Of a DNA stretch of 48,177 nt, positions 11,401-21,288 are shown piece after piece. The notes beneath the pieces were generated by a model. That model saw only the letters and a list, made by a program, of their open reading frames with translations, ran no database searches and was not told where the DNA came from. The translations under genes were made by a program, and so were the position numbers. The stretch comes from Entophlyctis helioformis (taxonomy: Eukaryota; Chytridiomycota; Chytridiomycetes; Chytridiales; Chytriomycetaceae). The stretch spans positions 1 to 48,177 of the forward strand of contig JAHLKH010000193.1 in NCBI GenBank assembly GCA_025526915.1, written 5' to 3'. Each line of letters starts with the position of its first letter. Within the stretch, counting starts at the first letter, position 1.

Positions 11401-12946
11401 CTCCCATGTCGTTCTTTGACGGTCAGCCTATCGGTCGCATCCTCAACCGCATGACTGCCGATGTCCGCAACCTTGATCTGAATATGGCCATGCTTCTGAT
11501 CAACACCGCGGAATGCCTGGCTGGTTTCGCCACATCCATCATTATCATGGCATACTCGCTCCCTCTTCTGCTGAGTAAGTCGCCACTGCCACTGACCAGA
11601 CCGTGCTGGTCAAAGACTCTCCGACTGACACTCCTTGAACAGTCCAATTCGCCATCATTTTCGGCCTTGCGTTCGTCATCTACCGCTACTATCTGGCTTC
11701 GTACCGCGAGCTCAAGCGTCTGTCGTCCATCATGAAGTCGCCGCTCAACTCGCACGTCTCCGAGACGCTCAACGGCATCCCCACCATCAACGCGTATGGT
11801 GCACAGTCGGCATTCATTGCCACTGAGCACGTCAAGATGGATCTGCTCAACAAGTCGGTTCTGTTCCTCGGCAGCTCGCGTGTCTGGCTGTCGCTTCGTC
11901 TGCAGCTCCTCGTGTCCACCGTCGTTCTCGTCGTCATCGCACTCTGTGCTACCAACGTCATCACTGGCTCGGCCGTGGGTCTTGCCATCTTCGGTGCTCT
12001 CAGGATTGGCGAGAACGTTGTAAACACCTTGGGCAATGTCGCCGAGGCTGAGGCTGCCTTCAACGCCGTCGAGCGTCTCAACCACTACGCCAATGAGCTG
12101 CCGTCTGAAGCACCTCGCAAGATGCCCAACGACCCTGCGACCAAGGACGAGTGGCCGACTGCCGGTGCACTTGCCATCCGCGACCTGCAGATCTGCTACG
12201 ACTCGCGTCCCGACCACGCCGTCATCAAGAACCTGTCGCTCGACATCCGTCCTGGCGAAAAGGTCGGCATCGTCGGCCGCACCGGCTCGGGCAAGAGCAC
12301 GCTCATGACGGCCCTGTTCCGCATCATGGAGGCATCCAAGGGATCCATCACCATCGATGGCCGCGACATTGCGACGCTCGGTCTCAAGACGCTGCGCTCT
12401 CGCCTGCAGATCATCCCGCAGGAGCCCGTGCTGTTCAAGGGAAGCGTGCGGTCCAACCTCGACATGCTGCAGACGGGATACACCGACGACCAGCTGTGGG
12501 AGTCGCTGTCGCTCGTGGGTCTCAAGGACTACGTGGCTGCGCAGACGGACAAGCTGGATGCGGCGATCGAGGAGAACGGATCCAACCTGTCGATGGGCCA
12601 GCGCCAGCTGCTGTGTCTTGCCAAGGCCATTCTCGCGCGGCCCAAGGTGCTCATCATGGACGAGGCGACGGCGTCGGTGGATGCCGAGGCCGACAAGCGC
12701 ATCCAAGAGTCGATCCGGTCGCAGTTTGCCGACACGACGGTGCTGAGCATTGCGCACCGTCTCAACACGATTGCGGCGTTTGACCGCGTGCTTGTGCTTG
12801 ACCAGGGCGAGATTGCCGAGTTTGATGCGCCGCATGTGCTGCTCGGCCGGGCTGGCTCTGTGTTTGGCGAGCTTGTGGATGCGACTGGTGCTGCCAACGC
12901 TGCCGTCATTCGCGAGATTGCGTCTGGCCACTACAACAACGCATGA
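8436..12946 (+). CDS. ABC transporter, subfamily C (MRP-type full transporter)
   Basis: Exons 8436-8558, 8627-8781, 8911-9479, 9568-9840, 9937-11239, 11314-11574 and 11643-12946; all intron phases agree. About 1,330 residues with TMD1-NBD1-TMD2-NBD2 and no TMD0, like short MRPs (ABCC4/5 type). NBD1: Walker A GSVGSGKSS, Q-loop CAQEPWI, signature LSGGQKARVA, Walker B IYLLDDP with Asp in place of the catalytic Glu, the usual degenerate ABCC site 1. NBD2: GRTGSGKST, IIPQEPVLF, LSMGQRQLL, LIMDEATASVD and a switch His in SIAHRLN, so site 2 is canonical. An acidic Asp/Glu/Lys linker (about 10905-11020) joins NBD1 to TMD2. MRPs export organic anions and conjugates across plasma or vacuolar membranes. 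Two one-base breaks interrupt the frame, near 9591 (after GVKIIKYQ) and near 11114 (before VAASSMVQIM). Both fall in conserved membrane-domain sequence and are probably assembly indels. Confidence 0.93.
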
Positions 12947-13068
12947 AACCGTCGTGCTAATGTGTACCACCAATGAACAACGAGTCAGATCTGCCAACGT
13001 GGCTGTTCCATTACCGGTGCGACGTGCCATGCGCGCACTTGAAATGAAGTGTCCATAAACATAAAACT

Positions 13069-13400
13069 GCATCCATTAGCCTCAGATGTAAGCCGGGCTT
13101 CTTGGAATGCCCCCCAACATGCCCGGGTTGATAATTGGCCCACCACTGGTATTGCAACCCACTGTTGATATTGTCACAGCGGCCGGAAAATTTGACCAAG
13201 AAGGGAGGCTTAGCTCAGCGGTAGAGCAATCGACTGCAGATCGATAGGTCCGTGGTTCAATTCCGCGAGTCTCCTTTTTGCACTGTTGGCGATCGATCCA
13301 CACAAGGATAGATTTGCCACGTCTCCTTTTGCCCCTCCCGGCACGCTCCAGCTGCTCAGGACGCACTCGACGGACATGGATCGCGATGGGTTTATTGCGC
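13069..13400. repeat. Inverted duplication, right arm (contains tRNA-Cys)
   Basis: Partner of 4839-5157 in opposite orientation, about 8 kb away; the two arms bracket the membrane, metallothionein-like, low-complexity and ABCC genes. Similarity starts near the GCATCCATTAGCCTCAG block and ends at the TTTATTGCGC block. It extends about 130 bp beyond the tRNA on each side, so it is a segmental copy, not just two tRNA genes. Confidence 0.85.
13204..13274 (+). tRNA. tRNA-Cys(GCA), copy 2
   Basis: All 71 nt are identical to the copy at 4963-5033, in the opposite orientation. The anticodon loop CTGCAGA gives GCA. The 3' end runs straight into TTTTT, a Pol III terminator. A-box (TTAGCTCAGCGG) and B-box (GGTTCAATTCC) promoter elements are intact. 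Confidence 0.95.
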
Positions 13401-13786
13401 TGACTGGCAGGGAGTAATGTCTGTTGATCAAGAGATGAGCAGGATTGAGATCAGCCTTTGTGGCATGAGAGTTGCCTGTGAGCCACAAGGATGCGGTTGC
13501 AAGATCGGCATGGTTGACAATGTGTCAGGCTTCATCCAACCCTCCTGTTCGGGGAGCCACTCTTTGCCAAGGAGTACTCGTGTAGCTGATGGCGCGCCAT
13601 TTTACAGCTCATCGTTGCTTGAGGACTGCCTTGTGTGTGGTGTAAGCGAGCTGGTGGTGCCTTGTGACTGCCTACTGAGAGTCGGTTGGTCCAGGCTCGC
13701 CAATCGCCGCGGCCGCTGAACGCACACCGGCCAGAGCGCCAGCAAGCGAACGGGTTTCCCGCGTTTTCAACCAACCAACGATTCAT
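13401..13786. other. Intergenic, no feature recognised
   Basis: Between the right repeat arm and bS6m. Short open frames exist on both strands but have no splice-linked continuation or recognisable sequence. Presumably holds the bS6m promoter in its 3' part. Confidence 0.4.
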
Positions 13787-14454
13787 ATGCCGCTGTACGA
13801 GCTCGTCGTTATTGCACGAACAAGAGCCAAGGTCATGGCGCTCAGCCAAGAAGCCATCCAGACAGACAAGGTGCGCTTCGCCCGCCCGCCGACCTGCCTG
13901 CCCGCCAACCCACACACACCTACGTCTCTCTGCCGCTCGCTCTCGCACCGCTGCACACACACACACTTGGTGTCTGCCGGCATGCCAGCACCACCAGACT
14001 AACACACTGTTGCTGATCACCACGTTGGCAATGGCATCAACGGGCGACACCTACGACACTGACCCAGGTCGTCCACAAGAAGCTGCTCAAGTTCTGTGCA
14101 CAGAACGTGCTCGACAACAACGGCGTTGTCCGCCAGTTTGTCAACCTGGGCAAGCGGTCATTGCCCTACCGGATGAAGCGTCACCAGGAAATCTTTGAGA
14201 CTGGCTCGTGCGTATCCGGTTCATCTTGGCTGTCTGGCGCTGTCTGGCATGCTGTCTGCTGCTGTCTGTTGCCGTGATGGCTGACATGGTGGATGCACAG
14301 GTACTACGCAATGCATTTCGACTCGTCGCCGGATACCATGTCGCAGCTGTCGCGGTCGCTTGCCCTCAACGAAGACGTTGTCCGCCACACCGTCATCAAG
14401 GTGGGCGACTCGCTCAAGGCCACAACTGCATTCACAGCGCCCGAGAAGCTGTGA
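13787..14454 (+). CDS. MRP17: Mitochondrial small-subunit ribosomal protein bS6m
   Basis: Exons 13787-13870, 14068-14207 and 14301-14454 give 125 residues; introns of 197 and 93 nt with consistent phases (tc|g makes Ser). The start MPLYELVVIAR is the characteristic first beta strand of S6. The rest follows mitochondrial S6 closely: GVVRQFVNLGKRSLPYRMKR, then YYAMHFDSSPDTMSQLSRSL and RHTVIKVGD. It is the central-domain S6 protein of the mitochondrial small subunit, homologous to yeast Mrp17 and mammalian MRPS6. The length is typical. It converges with RPN6 (stops 146 bp apart). An alternative reading of the first intron as coding gives no conserved sequence. Confidence 0.92.
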
Positions 14455-14600
14455 TGCGGATCAATGCATACATACGGAATGACAGACTCGAGTATCATGG
14501 ACATCCGTCCGTCCGTCGGTCGCTGCATTCATTCATTCAGGGACAGGCTGGATCCACAAGCCGGCTGGATGGCTGGATAGATGGCTGGATGAACAGATTC

Positions 14601-16539
14601 TCAGTGGCTGAGGGTTCCAGCCTTTGCGTAGAGAGACTCGACAACGTGGCCCATGTGCTTGATGGTCTCGAGCGTGGCCTCGTATGTTTTCTGGAATGCC
14701 AGCATGCCCGTGGGGCCGGCCGGCCAGCCAGTCTACCAGTCAGTCTGCTGCTGCTGCTGCTACTTCGAGCGATTAGATGCATGGCGAGAGCAGCAATCAA
14801 CTCACGTCAGCATGCGTCTCGTCAAAGACCTCGAGGCAACCCGCGCCTTGGTCCAGGATGCCGCGGAAAACCTTGTCCAGAATCATCTGCGAGAGCTTGG
14901 CCTCGACATGCGCAGTGGGCAGCTTGACCACCGTCGCAATGTAGCTGATCTCGACGCGAGAGTACGGCTCGATGACGCGCAGCAAGTTCTGCTCAAGCAG
15001 CGTGTCGTAGAGAGACGCCAGGTGCGTGCGCACAATGGGGTCGCTGCCGAGCTCTGCCCGTGCATGCATTACAACCACTCAGTCACACAGACCGCAGACG
15101 CCAGTTGATCATTGGTCGGCAACCCACCATCCTTGAACTTGGCAAGCGCCTGCTCAAACTCGAGAAGCGAGCGGTTCTCCTGCGCAGTTGCAATGGCCTT
15201 CATGGCCTCGACGTCCGGGCCAGCATGCTTTTGCGCAATCTTGGTGTTGACAATCGTGTGCACATCCTCGGGCAGGTTGATCATGACCTTGCACAGAAGC
15301 ATGTACTTGAGGGCAAGCACGGCACGCTTGTCTTCCTGCGACGAGTAGCCTTCAAGGGTCTCGTAAAAGTACGAGAGACTAGGAGGCAGATGCACGAAAC
15401 AATGAGCAGGACCGTCAAAGTATTCTGTCCATAACAACAATGCACTTACGCGGTCTTGTAGTCCTTCTCTTCGGCGTGCAGGATACCCGACTGCATGTCC
15501 AGAGCTGCCTGCATGAGCGGCGGGCAGTAGATGGAGTTGGCAGATGTCTTGGCAGACGTAAGCGAAGCCTGTTTCATCGCAACAAACACGCAGCCGTCCA
15601 TCCCAGCAGAACAAAAGAAGCGTCAGTCAAGGGCGGAAATGCAAGGCAAAGAACAGCCACACGAGACCATGTCATCGTAGAAACGTACACGCGACTTGGC
15701 CAGGTTCTTGAGGTTGTGGTACACACGGCTCTCAAGCAGCTGCACCTCAACAAGCACGCTCTTGTCATCAAGACGCTTGAGCTCCTTGAGAAGCGTCGAG
15801 ATGAGAGCAAGGGACTCGCTGTAGAGCTTGTTGTCCAGGTACAAGCTGCAGAGACGCGTCTCAAGGGATTGTCTGAGGTAGATGCGCTTCTCAGCAACGG
15901 CCCACTGGATGGTCTCCTTGCAGACCTCGACCTGCAGAGGAGTCGAGTTGGGGATATCGGTAAAGTTGTCAATCAGCGTGCGCACTGTCAAAGGGACGGG
16001 CGTGTGTCGGTCAGCATGCCACATAGCGCTTCAAACAAGGCAGACAGAGGAGCCAGACAGACGCGCTGGGCTGGCAACATACCGATCTTGGCGCCTTTGG
16101 CCTTGGACACGGTGGTCAGCAGGCTGTGAGACGAGCGGACAAGGTTGGCCAGATCCGCAGGCTGCCTGGAGCAGCCAGATGCGCCGTCCAAGACACCGCA
16201 TGTCCGTCGCACATTCAACAGCAGAGCGTTCCGATGGACACATGGCCGCGCGAGACACCGGCCAGGCACGACGCCATAAGCAGTGGCAGAGCGAGCATGT
16301 CAGTGGCTGTACCAGCAAGCCCTGCAAGGCCGACCGCACATGCGCAACATGCAGCCGCTGGTTCGAGCACATGGTCAGGCCAGACAGCCAAGACATACTT
16401 GAGATCACGGTACAGCTCGCCCAGACGCAGGATGCTTCCCTCGCGAATCTTGATATCGTCCTCGGTCTTGCCTGCAGCATGTCAGCCAGCATGTCAGCCA
16501 GCATGCCAGACACTGCGCCAATGCAGAGTGGCCTCCGTG

Positions 16540-16591
<52 letters not shown>

Positions 16592-16927
16592 TGTGCGCTC
16601 CGGTTGAGGGGCACTTCTGTCGCAGCACACAACGACGCAGCCGCAGAAGCGTCCAACAGGCCGGCGTTTGCCAGGGTGTTGCTGCATCTCGCGTCGGGTC
16701 CACGCAGCCCGGCCTGGAGCGACAAGGGTGGGTTCGCAGGGCCGTGTGTGGTGCCTGCCCCCTCCCTCCCTTCTCCATACACACACACGCTCACGCTGCC
16801 AGCCAGCCAGCGGCAGTCGTCACACACCCGTGGCAGCAGCCAGGAGCGTCTTGAGCTTGTCGACCGCAGCCGCAGGCGACGTCTTGGACAACTCGCGCGC
16901 AGCATCCAGCTCAGCAACGGACGGCAT
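14601..16927 (-). CDS. RPN6: 26S proteasome lid subunit RPN6 (PSMD11)
   Basis: Eight exons on the minus strand: 16828-16927, 16399-16471, 16083-16165, 15689-15984, 15450-15568, 15128-15378, 14806-15053 and 14601-14690. They sum to 1,260 nt, exactly 420 codons (419 residues; human PSMD11 has 422). Diagnostic stretches: [57 protein letters not shown], then the PCI domain with [20 protein letters not shown] and [23 protein letters not shown]6 is a TPR-like/PCI scaffold that clamps the lid to the 20S core and ATPase ring. All intron phases fit and no frameshift is needed. Intron 1 (356 nt) contains a CGTG microsatellite. The start [14 protein letters not shown] is the first ATG upstream. Confidence 0.96.
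16537..16592. repeat. (CGTG)n microsatellite in RPN6 intron 1
   Basis: About 14 uninterrupted tetranucleotide units within the first RPN6 intron. It creates long spurious open frames on both strands (Thr-His-Ala-Arg or Val-Arg-Ala-Cys repeats) that are not genes. Confidence 0.95.
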
Positions 16928-17036
16928 CTCGGTTGGGGTGTTGGCGTTGAAGCTGAAAAGCGACCTTTGAGTTGGGGCTATTATTAGGGGTTGGCTTGGA
17001 GATGGGGGGCTGCCATAGAGGCACTTGTTGGTCGGG

Positions 17037-17096
17037 ATGAGGGATGAGGGATGAGGGATGAGGGATGCAGACATGCAGACATGCAGACATGCAGCG
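17037..17096. repeat. Short tandem repeats GGGATGA and ACATGCAG
   Basis: Four to five heptamers (GGGATGA) followed by three octamers (ACATGCAG) fill the ~170 bp between the stop of the myristoylated-protein gene and the RPN6 start. They therefore lie in the RPN6 promoter or 5' leader. Confidence 0.85.
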
Positions 17097-17097
17097 G

Positions 17098-18285
17098 TCA
17101 TGCAGTGCCAAGGATCTCGTTCATGAGGTCTTCGTCCGTCTCGTCCAGATACACGGGTTTCGCGGCCGACGCTTCCAACGGCGCAGCCGCATGCAACTCG
17201 AGGCGGAATGCCGCTGCACTGGCCCTGCATCCCACAACCATGTCCACTGGCGCGTCAGCATGCGTGGCTGGCTACAGTACACGGGCTGGGCTGCATGCAC
17301 TTACAGCTGATCTGTCCTTGACACATCCTGTGCTGCGTGTCCAGGCTCTTGGTTCTGTGCCAAACACACACACATACACGGATACATGCATGCATCAGCA
17401 CCATCAAAAGGAACGCACAGTTCCATAGTCGTGCCACCACACACCTTCTCCTTGTTGGCCCTCTTGAACTTTTCCTTGTCAAACTTTTGCGGCCGGTATT
17501 GCTGCAAACACGCCGTGTTAGACCGCTCAGCAGACTAGTGCCGGCACGCAGTGCAACAGCAAGCCGATGCACGCACTGCTTCTTCCATTTCATAGTAGCT
17601 GTTGGGTGTCATGGCGCGCTGGCCGAGCACGCCTTGCTGCGATCCGACCGTCAGGTTGGCTGACGCGCTTGGTGGCGGCGCAACGGGCGTCTTGGCCCTT
17701 GCGGCCAGATCTGTTGAGTGAACGAGCCAACGCATCGATCGATCGATCCATCCATCCATCTATCCGTCAGCTAAACTGCCTGCCTGCCACGATCAACACG
17801 CAGACAACTCCATGCCAAGGCCAACAACCCGATCAGCCACCCACTCTCGGTTGATGTGCGCTTGATCGACAGTTTCCGTGCCATGGACGTCTCGGCGCGA
17901 TTGAAAGCCTCGTCCTGGTGATGCTGTTTAAGCGGCATCTGTTTCTGTGCAGCCTCGTCGATGCGCGGGAGAGACGGTGCGCGCGACGATCGCCGCGCCA
18001 GGACGGGCAGGTCGTCTTCGTACTTGGCGTCAAACGAGTGCGTCGTTGATGTGTGGCCGGAGCCCGGTCGCTGGGATGGGTCTGCATCGCCTGCTTTCCC
18101 GTCGCCCTGTGGATCGTGGCTGGACTCGTCGCCGACGCCGTCTTGGTCTTGGTCGCCTTCTCGGAGCTCTTCGTCGGCGAGCGTGGAGGCTGCCGATGCC
18201 ACAGCAGCGTCGCCGGGCAATGCTGTCGAATGATGTGCGTTGTGGTTGTTGTGGCTGTGGGTTGTGGATGGCACGGCGGCTGTTG

Positions 18286-18328
<43 letters not shown>

Positions 18329-18754
18329 GCTGGCTGATGTTGGCACTGATCCGTGTGCTGGCACGGGTGAGCGCGATGATCCGCCACTTGATCCAGACGC
18401 AGACGCAGACGCAGACGCAGATGCTGATCCAGATGCCACTCCGGAGCCCGGGGCAGAGGCGGCCAAGGGGCTTCTCTGGCTTGCGGGCTGCGATCCCCGT
18501 CTCTCGTCATACACAGGCCGGCTCGCCTCGTGAAGCTTATCCGGCGGCGGCCGACGAGTGGGGACAGAGTTCTGTCTGGCTGCTTTCTGGTACTGCTGCT
18601 GATGCTGCTGATGCTGCTGCTGTCCCTGGCTGTAGGCATGCAGCTGCTGCGACGAGTAGCTGTGCGATCGCTGGTGCGGATCATACGACGACGACGGAGG
18701 GTGGTGGCCCTGCTGCCCCTGCTGGTGCAGGTCCTTGCTGGCACCGCTGCCCAT
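17098..18754 (-). CDS. Predicted N-myristoylated, low-complexity adaptor-like protein
   Basis: Exons 17845-18754, 17577-17710, 17445-17501, 17305-17354 and 17098-17224 sum to 1,278 nt (425 residues), all phases consistent. The start MGSGASKDL fits the N-myristoyltransferase consensus (Gly2, Ser/Ala at 5-6, Lys7), so membrane tethering is likely. The first ~270 residues are Gln/His/Ser-rich with an Ala run encoded by a GCT/GCA repeat, then a basic LSIKRTS segment, a candidate AGC-kinase site. The last three exons are compact and charged ([19 protein letters not shown]) and end [17 protein letters not shown], which looks like a short acidic helical docking motif. I do not recognise the family; the short lipidated N-terminus and conserved-looking C-terminal helices suggest a signalling scaffold, which is inference. 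Small exons (50-57 nt) make the 3' half easy to mis-annotate. Confidence 0.7.
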
Positions 18755-18968
18755 GACACTGGCTGCGTGACGGGGTTCTCTGCAAGGCTGCTTGTCGATG
18801 GCCGAGGAAGGAACTCCATTGTTCGTCCGCTCCTCTGGACGCGGCAAAAACAGGCAGCTGGGCCACGCGCCGACGTCACACTTCCAACAGGACTGCACGC
18901 ACTGCCCAGCGACACACGCGGCGATTGGCAAAATAAGAAGGGGTCGCGTTCATTGAAAGGCTGGCGGC

Positions 18969-21256
18969 TCAAGCGTACTTGGGCTTGAGGAGCTTGGCGA
19001 TCGTCTGGAGCTGGATGTTGGAGGTGCCCTCGTAGATGGCGCCAATCTTGCAGTCGCGGTAGAACTTCTCGACAGGGAACTCGCGGGTGAAGCCGACACC
19101 GCCGACCCACTCGACGGCCTTGGAGGCGGCCTTTTCGGCAACCTGCGACGCGTACAGCTTGGCCATGGCGGCCTCCTTGACAAAGTCCTTGCCCTGCTCC
19201 TTCAGGCGAGCGGCGTTGTAGGTAAGGAGACGGGCAGCCTCGATCTCCATGGCGACCTGGGCAACCTGGAATTGCATGCCCTGTTGGATGATCAAGCGTC
19301 ATTGCAGTGTCAGCTGTCTGCCGGTTTGCTCGCTCGTTCAATCTCGGCAGTCCACCGCCTGCAACACCAACTGACCTGGAAGTCGGCAATGGCAGTGCCA
19401 AACTGCTTGCGCTGGTACATGTAGGGAGCGCATTGTCGAATGCACCCTGGGCAAGACCAAGCATCTGTGCCGCAATGCCAATCCGGCCCTCGTTGAGGAT
19501 CTCAATGGCGTACTTGTAGCCCTTGCCGACCTCGCCAAGAACGTTCTCGGCGGGAACCTCGACATCGTCAAACGACAGCGAGCAGGTCGACGAAGCCCTG
19601 ATACCAAGCTATATCCAAGCAATCATGAAAACACGCGGAATGAGTTAGATGGTGACGACGGCAGCGCGGCCAAGGGGAAGCCTGCCAACGCACCTTGATC
19701 TCCTTCTTGGCAACCTTGACTCCCCAGTCCTTCTCGACAATGAAGCAGGTGATGCCCTTGTAGCCCTTGGTCGGGTCGACGTTGGCAAACACGAGGAAGA
19801 TCTCGGCCTCGTACGAGTTGGTGATCCACATCTTGGAGCCGTTGATGACGTACTTGTTGCCGTCCTTGACAGCGCGGGTCTGCAGGGAGAAGGCGTCACT
19901 GCCCGAGCCGGCCTCGGACAGGCAGAAGCAGCCGACCTTGCCGCTGGCGAGCTGGGGAAGGTACTTCTTCTGGAGCTCCGCGGAAGCGTACTTGCGGAAG
20001 AGCGTGTTGACGAGCGTGTTCTGGACGTCACAGATCACACTGATGGAGGGGTCGACCTTGGCAAGCTCTGTCGACGATTACAGCCAGATGGTCAGCCGAC
20101 TGTCCCCGGCAGACGGCATGCAACTGCGATCGCGTGCATCGTACCCTCGACGACAATGATGGCCGAAGTGAAGGAGCTCTCAGAGCCGCCGAGATCGGCA
20201 GAGGTCTCGATGCCCATGAACTGCACATTGGCAAGCCAGAGCAAGAGTCAGCAGCAAGACCAATGGCCAGCAACAGCGACATCAAATGCAGATTGGCAGC
20301 CAGACAACGTACGCCCTGCTCAAAGAGGCCGTTGAGCACCGACTTGTCGAGAAGCTCGTTCTGCAGTCCAGACACACACGATCGTCAGTCCACGCACACG
20401 AGCGACATCCGATCAGCCCAGCACACAAGCGCACCTCGTCCATCTGCTGGACCTTGGGCAGCACCTGCTCGCGAGAGAACTTGGCGACTGTGACGGCATT
20501 GGTCAGTCAACGCAGTCCTTGTACACGTGCGGGGGATCAACCAAAACAACGCGGCAACGAGGCGAGGCGAGGCGAGGCGTGGAGGAGGGCAAACGCATCG
20601 AGGACACGGATCACGGCGTGCGCAAGGGAATCGGTGGGCGGGAGGAGGGAAGAGTGTGGACGAGGGGGGAACTCACCAGCCTCGCGAAGCATCGTCTCCT
20701 CTGCAGGGCCATGCACAGGAGCAGCCAGCAGCCAGCAGCCGGGCCGTTCGAGCAGCGGACGATCAAGCACGGCGTTGCAACGAACGAACAGGCACATGTC
20801 AGCGGCGTGGATTGAACGGCCAAGTCACATGCGCACGCCTGCACACGCAACGAACCCTCGGTGTACGTGTTGAGCGACGGCAGGACGGTGCGGGCGGCCG
20901 ACGACGCCGAGAAGAGGCTGCATGGCGCATGGTGTCCGTGCGGTGCGCATGCAAGGACGGCGATTGCATGTGTGTGAGTGTGTGAGTGTGAGTGTGTGTC
21001 AGCGCATGCTCGGACGGATTGGCAGTCGCCGGCGTTGGTTCGCACCGACAGCGCAGCAGATTGCAGCGAGCCGCCGGCTGTGCAAGGCAGCTGTGCGGGC
21101 TGCATGGTGCCATGTGGGCAGGCTGGTGCTGGCAGGCAGGCACAGGCAGAGACAGACACACGGACAGACACACGGGCACACTCACCGCGAGGGGGCCGCC
21201 ATGGCGATGCGGGCCGAGGCACGGCGCTGGGTCTGGGTGGCGAGTCTGGCGAACAT
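18969..21256 (-). CDS. ACADSB: Short/branched-chain acyl-CoA dehydrogenase, mitochondrial
   Basis: Minus-strand exons 21186-21256, 20856-20917, 20677-20700, 20435-20487, 20313-20360, 20145-20220, 19694-20067, 19376-19608 and 18969-19280. The product is about 417 residues. The N-terminus [19 protein letters not shown] is Arg/Ala-rich without acids, a mitochondrial presequence. Family signatures: [12 protein letters not shown] (flavin site), [49 protein letters not shown], and [15 protein letters not shown] carrying the catalytic Glu. It fits ACADSB best; isobutyryl- or short-chain relatives are possible. It would oxidise 2-methylbutyryl- or isobutyryl-CoA from Ile/Val, passing electrons to ETF. 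The summed exons are one base short of frame: a CCC run at 19424-19426 after FDNALP probably lost a C. The start lies only 32 bp from the stop of the upstream gene. Confidence 0.93.
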
Positions 21257-21288
21257 GGTGGTATTGGATGAGAGGGAAACGACGGCAT

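Noticed and set aside
11423..13072. 549-codon minus-strand open frame opposite the ABC transporter
   Set aside because: Shadow of the GC-rich transporter exons; it ignores the introns and has no family features. The same holds for the 321-codon minus frame at 9167-10132.
16537..16592. Possible CRISPR-like or minisatellite array in the RPN6 intron
   Set aside because: It is a plain CGTG tetranucleotide microsatellite; no spacers. No CRISPR array was seen anywhere in the window.
17833..19464. 543-codon minus-strand open frame
   Set aside because: Begins inside the acyl-CoA dehydrogenase ([14 protein letters not shown]) after a frameshift and then crosses an intergenic gap and the wrong frame of the next gene; a chance fusion.
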